From assembly GCF_030380735.1 (NCBI RefSeq), contig NZ_JAUDRZ010000025.1:310001-374000 (forward strand): a stretch of DNA of 64,000 nucleotides, written 5' to 3'. The translations under genes and the position numbers were made by a program. Below the pieces are notes generated by a model. That model did no database searches. It had not been told where the DNA came from and worked only from the letters and a program-made list of their open reading frames with translations. This DNA is from Rhizobium sp. S152 (GTDB lineage Bacteria > Pseudomonadota > Alphaproteobacteria > Rhizobiales > Rhizobiaceae). Positions 62,519 through 64,000 of the stretch are shown here, piece by piece. The stretch's first letter is position 1. Every line of letters begins with the position of its first letter.

Positions 62519-62941
62519 ATGAAAAGCTATTCATTCGAAAATGCCCGATCCGCCGAAGCCTTTCGAATCTCGCCCAATGACAGCAATTATTTCGCTATCC
62601 TCTTCGATCCCGCGAAGGCTACGACAGATGCGATCTTCGTGATCGAGATATTCAATGTCGGCGGCGCCACGCCCCCCAACAGCCATTCCGCCGCCCACGA
62701 ATTCTTCTATGTCCTGCATGGCGAGGGCGTCGCTTCGAGCGACGGCGAGGAAATGACGATCGGCAAGGGGGATGCGTTCCTGCTCAATCCCGGCAGCGTT
62801 CACATCGTCAGGAACACCGGCAAGGGCAAACTCTACACCCTGACCGTGATGACGCCGAACCAGGACTTCTCGGAGCTCATTCGCAGCGGCGAGCGCGTGA
62901 CGCTCGACGAGGACGACATTCGAATCCTTCAAGGTCGATGA
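62519..62941 (+). CDS. Cupin-domain protein
   Basis: 140 residues with one conserved beta-barrel. The first cupin motif is NSHSAAHEFFYVLHGEG and the second is FLLNPGSVHIVRNTG, supplying His/Glu metal ligands. It overlaps the hydrolase gene by 4 bp. Probably a small metal-dependent enzyme or sensor in the catabolism encoded by the following genes. Confidence 0.83.
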   Translation: MKSYSFENARSAEAFRISPNDSNYFAILFDPAKATTDAIFVIEIFNVGGATPPNSHSAAHEFFYVLHGEGVASSDGEEMTIGKGDAFLLNPGSVHIVRNTGKGKLYTLTVMTPNQDFSELIRSGERVTLDEDDIRILQGR

Positions 62942-63729
62942 CCGCCATGGTGGACACGGAAAACAACGGCACGACGCCGCTTGGCGCCTCGTCCCGAAAC
63001 CAGTGGACCGTCTCGCGCGAAAGCGTCGACATGGTGCGTCAATCATCGCAAGCGCATCCCGTTACGGTTATCGACGGTGGCCGGAAAGTGCGTTTCGACC
63101 TGGCGCGAACCGCGCTCGTGATCGTCGACATGCAGAACGACTTCTGTCATGCGGATGGCTGGCTGGCGCATATCGGCGTAGACATAAGTGCTGCCCGCAA
63201 GCCGATCGAGCCGCTGAGGGCATTGCTGCCGACGCTGAGAACCGCAGGCGTTCCAGTCATCTGGGTCAACTGGGGAAACCGTGCCGATCGCGCCAATCTT
63301 TCGCCTGGCGTCCTTCATGTCTACAACCCCTACGGAAACGGCAACGGCATCGGCGATCCGCTTCCAAGACACGATGCACGCGTGCTTCTCGCCGGCAGTT
63401 GGTCGACGGCAATCGTCGACGAGCTTGGTCCCGCAGCCGATGACATCCATGTCGACAAATACAGCATGTCCGGCTTTCACGACACGGTGCTGGACAGCGT
63501 ACTGCGGAACCTGAATGTGACCACGCTGCTGTTTGCGGGCGTGAACCTCGACCAATGCGTGCTGTGCACTTTGCAGGATGCGAATTTCCGCGGCTACGAC
63601 TGCCTTCTGCTCGACGATTGCTCGGCGACCACATCCCCGGATTTCTGCGCGCAGGCCAGCCTCTACAATGTTCGGCAATGCTTTGGCTTCGTCTGCGCAT
63701 CGACGGACATTTCCGACCAGTTGAAATGA
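62938..63729 (+). CDS. Isochorismatase-family cysteine hydrolase
   Basis: 263 residues. The catalytic triad is visible: Asp in LVIVDMQNDFCH, Lys in VDKYSMSGFHDT and Cys in GVNLDQCVLCTLQDA with the cis-peptide region before it. Relatives hydrolyse biuret, ureidoacrylate, N-carbamoyl compounds or nicotinamide. With the HpxZ/AtzH-like gene next to it and an uptake system nearby, an amide or ureide substrate is likely. Confidence 0.88.
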   Translation: MTAMVDTENNGTTPLGASSRNQWTVSRESVDMVRQSSQAHPVTVIDGGRKVRFDLARTALVIVDMQNDFCHADGWLAHIGVDISAARKPIEPLRALLPTLRTAGVPVIWVNWGNRADRANLSPGVLHVYNPYGNGNGIGDPLPRHDARVLLAGSWSTAIVDELGPAADDIHVDKYSMSGFHDTVLDSVLRNLNVTTLLFAGVNLDQCVLCTLQDANFRGYDCLLLDDCSATTSPDFCAQASLYNVRQCFGFVCASTDISDQLK

Positions 63730-63742
63730 AGGAAGACATCAT

Positions 63743-64000
63743 ATGTCCAACCAGTCAAGCGGTTCTGCTCAACCAGCCGAAGAGCTGAATCTGCCCTCGG
63801 TTGTCGCGGAACTCACTCGCGTTTGCGACGCCTACGAGCAGGCTCTGATGAGCAACGACCTGGATACCCTCGATCAACTGTTCTGGGCATCGCCATCCAC
63901 GCTTCGATATGGCGTGAGCGAAAACCTCTACGGCATCGACGAAATCCGTTCCTTTCGCATCGGCCGCAGCGGTGGCTCGCCGCAACGGGAAGTGCTGCGG
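63743..64000 (+). CDS. HpxZ/AtzH-like (DUF3225) protein, 3' end outside window
   Basis: 86 codons visible from the ATG at 63743 (GGAAG upstream). SVVAELTRVCDAYEQALMSN, LDQLFWASPSTLRYGVSENL and YGIDEIRSFRIGR match the NTF2-like HpxZ/AtzH family, associated with amidases in oxalurate and s-triazine/cyanurate pathways. Third gene of the hydrolase operon; an amidase gene would be expected next, beyond the window. Confidence 0.8.
   Translation, partial: MSNQSSGSAQPAEELNLPSVVAELTRVCDAYEQALMSNDLDTLDQLFWASPSTLRYGVSENLYGIDEIRSFRIGRSGGSPQREVLR

Overview
The window looks like a rhizobial-type alphaproteobacterium. It is GC-rich, encodes a bo3-type quinol oxidase, PQQ glucose dehydrogenase, crotonase and CoA-transferase catabolic operons and NMT1/Ssu-type ABC transporters, and carries LexA boxes of the alphaproteobacterial form GAAC-N7-GAAC. 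No rRNA, tRNA or CRISPR array was seen. Species cannot be assigned from sequence alone.

Left host segment (1-30.5 kb). It opens with a quinol oxidase operon (cyoA, then cyoB fused in frame to cyoC and running off the window). Next is a seven-gene acyl-CoA/carnitine-like catabolic operon (3.9-11.8 kb), then DoxX, an MscS channel with a cyclic-nucleotide-binding domain, a type II NADH dehydrogenase, an SDR/HlyD/two-permease exporter cluster with no ATPase, a large TPR protein, and a peroxidase operon (catalase-like, NTF2-like, DyP). Membrane glucose dehydrogenase follows. At the junction with the island lie a truncated mgtC and a frameshifted exonuclease III gene.

Island (about 30.8-57.2 kb). 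This is a mobile genomic island built around a Tn7-like transposition module: tnsA, tnsB, tnsC and tniQ (44.5-51.5 kb). Upstream of tnsA is a run of very small genes, each with its own Shine-Dalgarno sequence. At least four of them are stand-alone copies of modules of the TnsB N-terminus. The left cargo is an AAA+/M41 protease operon with a TnsA-like fold protein and a Phd-like protein, a HEPN-like gene coupled to a small gene, a PIN/Phd-like pair, and a catalytically altered cytosine-5 methyltransferase among three paralogues of an unrecognised family. Perfect LexA boxes stand before both the protease operon and the small-gene/tns operon, so mobility and part of the cargo are probably SOS-induced. 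The right cargo is a bacterial ubiquitin-like locus: a three-ubiquitin-fold/E2 fusion, a JAMM/E1 fusion and a DUF6527-like protein. It is divergent from a sigma-like/small acidic/ImmA-type metallopeptidase operon. An 82-bp palindrome lies between the two operons. The Ubl-E2 protein has no cysteine at all, and the E1 has none in its expected catalytic loop. The outer ends of the island could not be fixed.

Right host segment (57.5-64 kb). An ABC uptake operon (ATPase, binding protein, two permeases) precedes a LysR regulator. Divergent from the regulator is a cupin, isochorismatase-type hydrolase and HpxZ/AtzH-like gene set, consistent with scavenging of a small nitrogenous compound.
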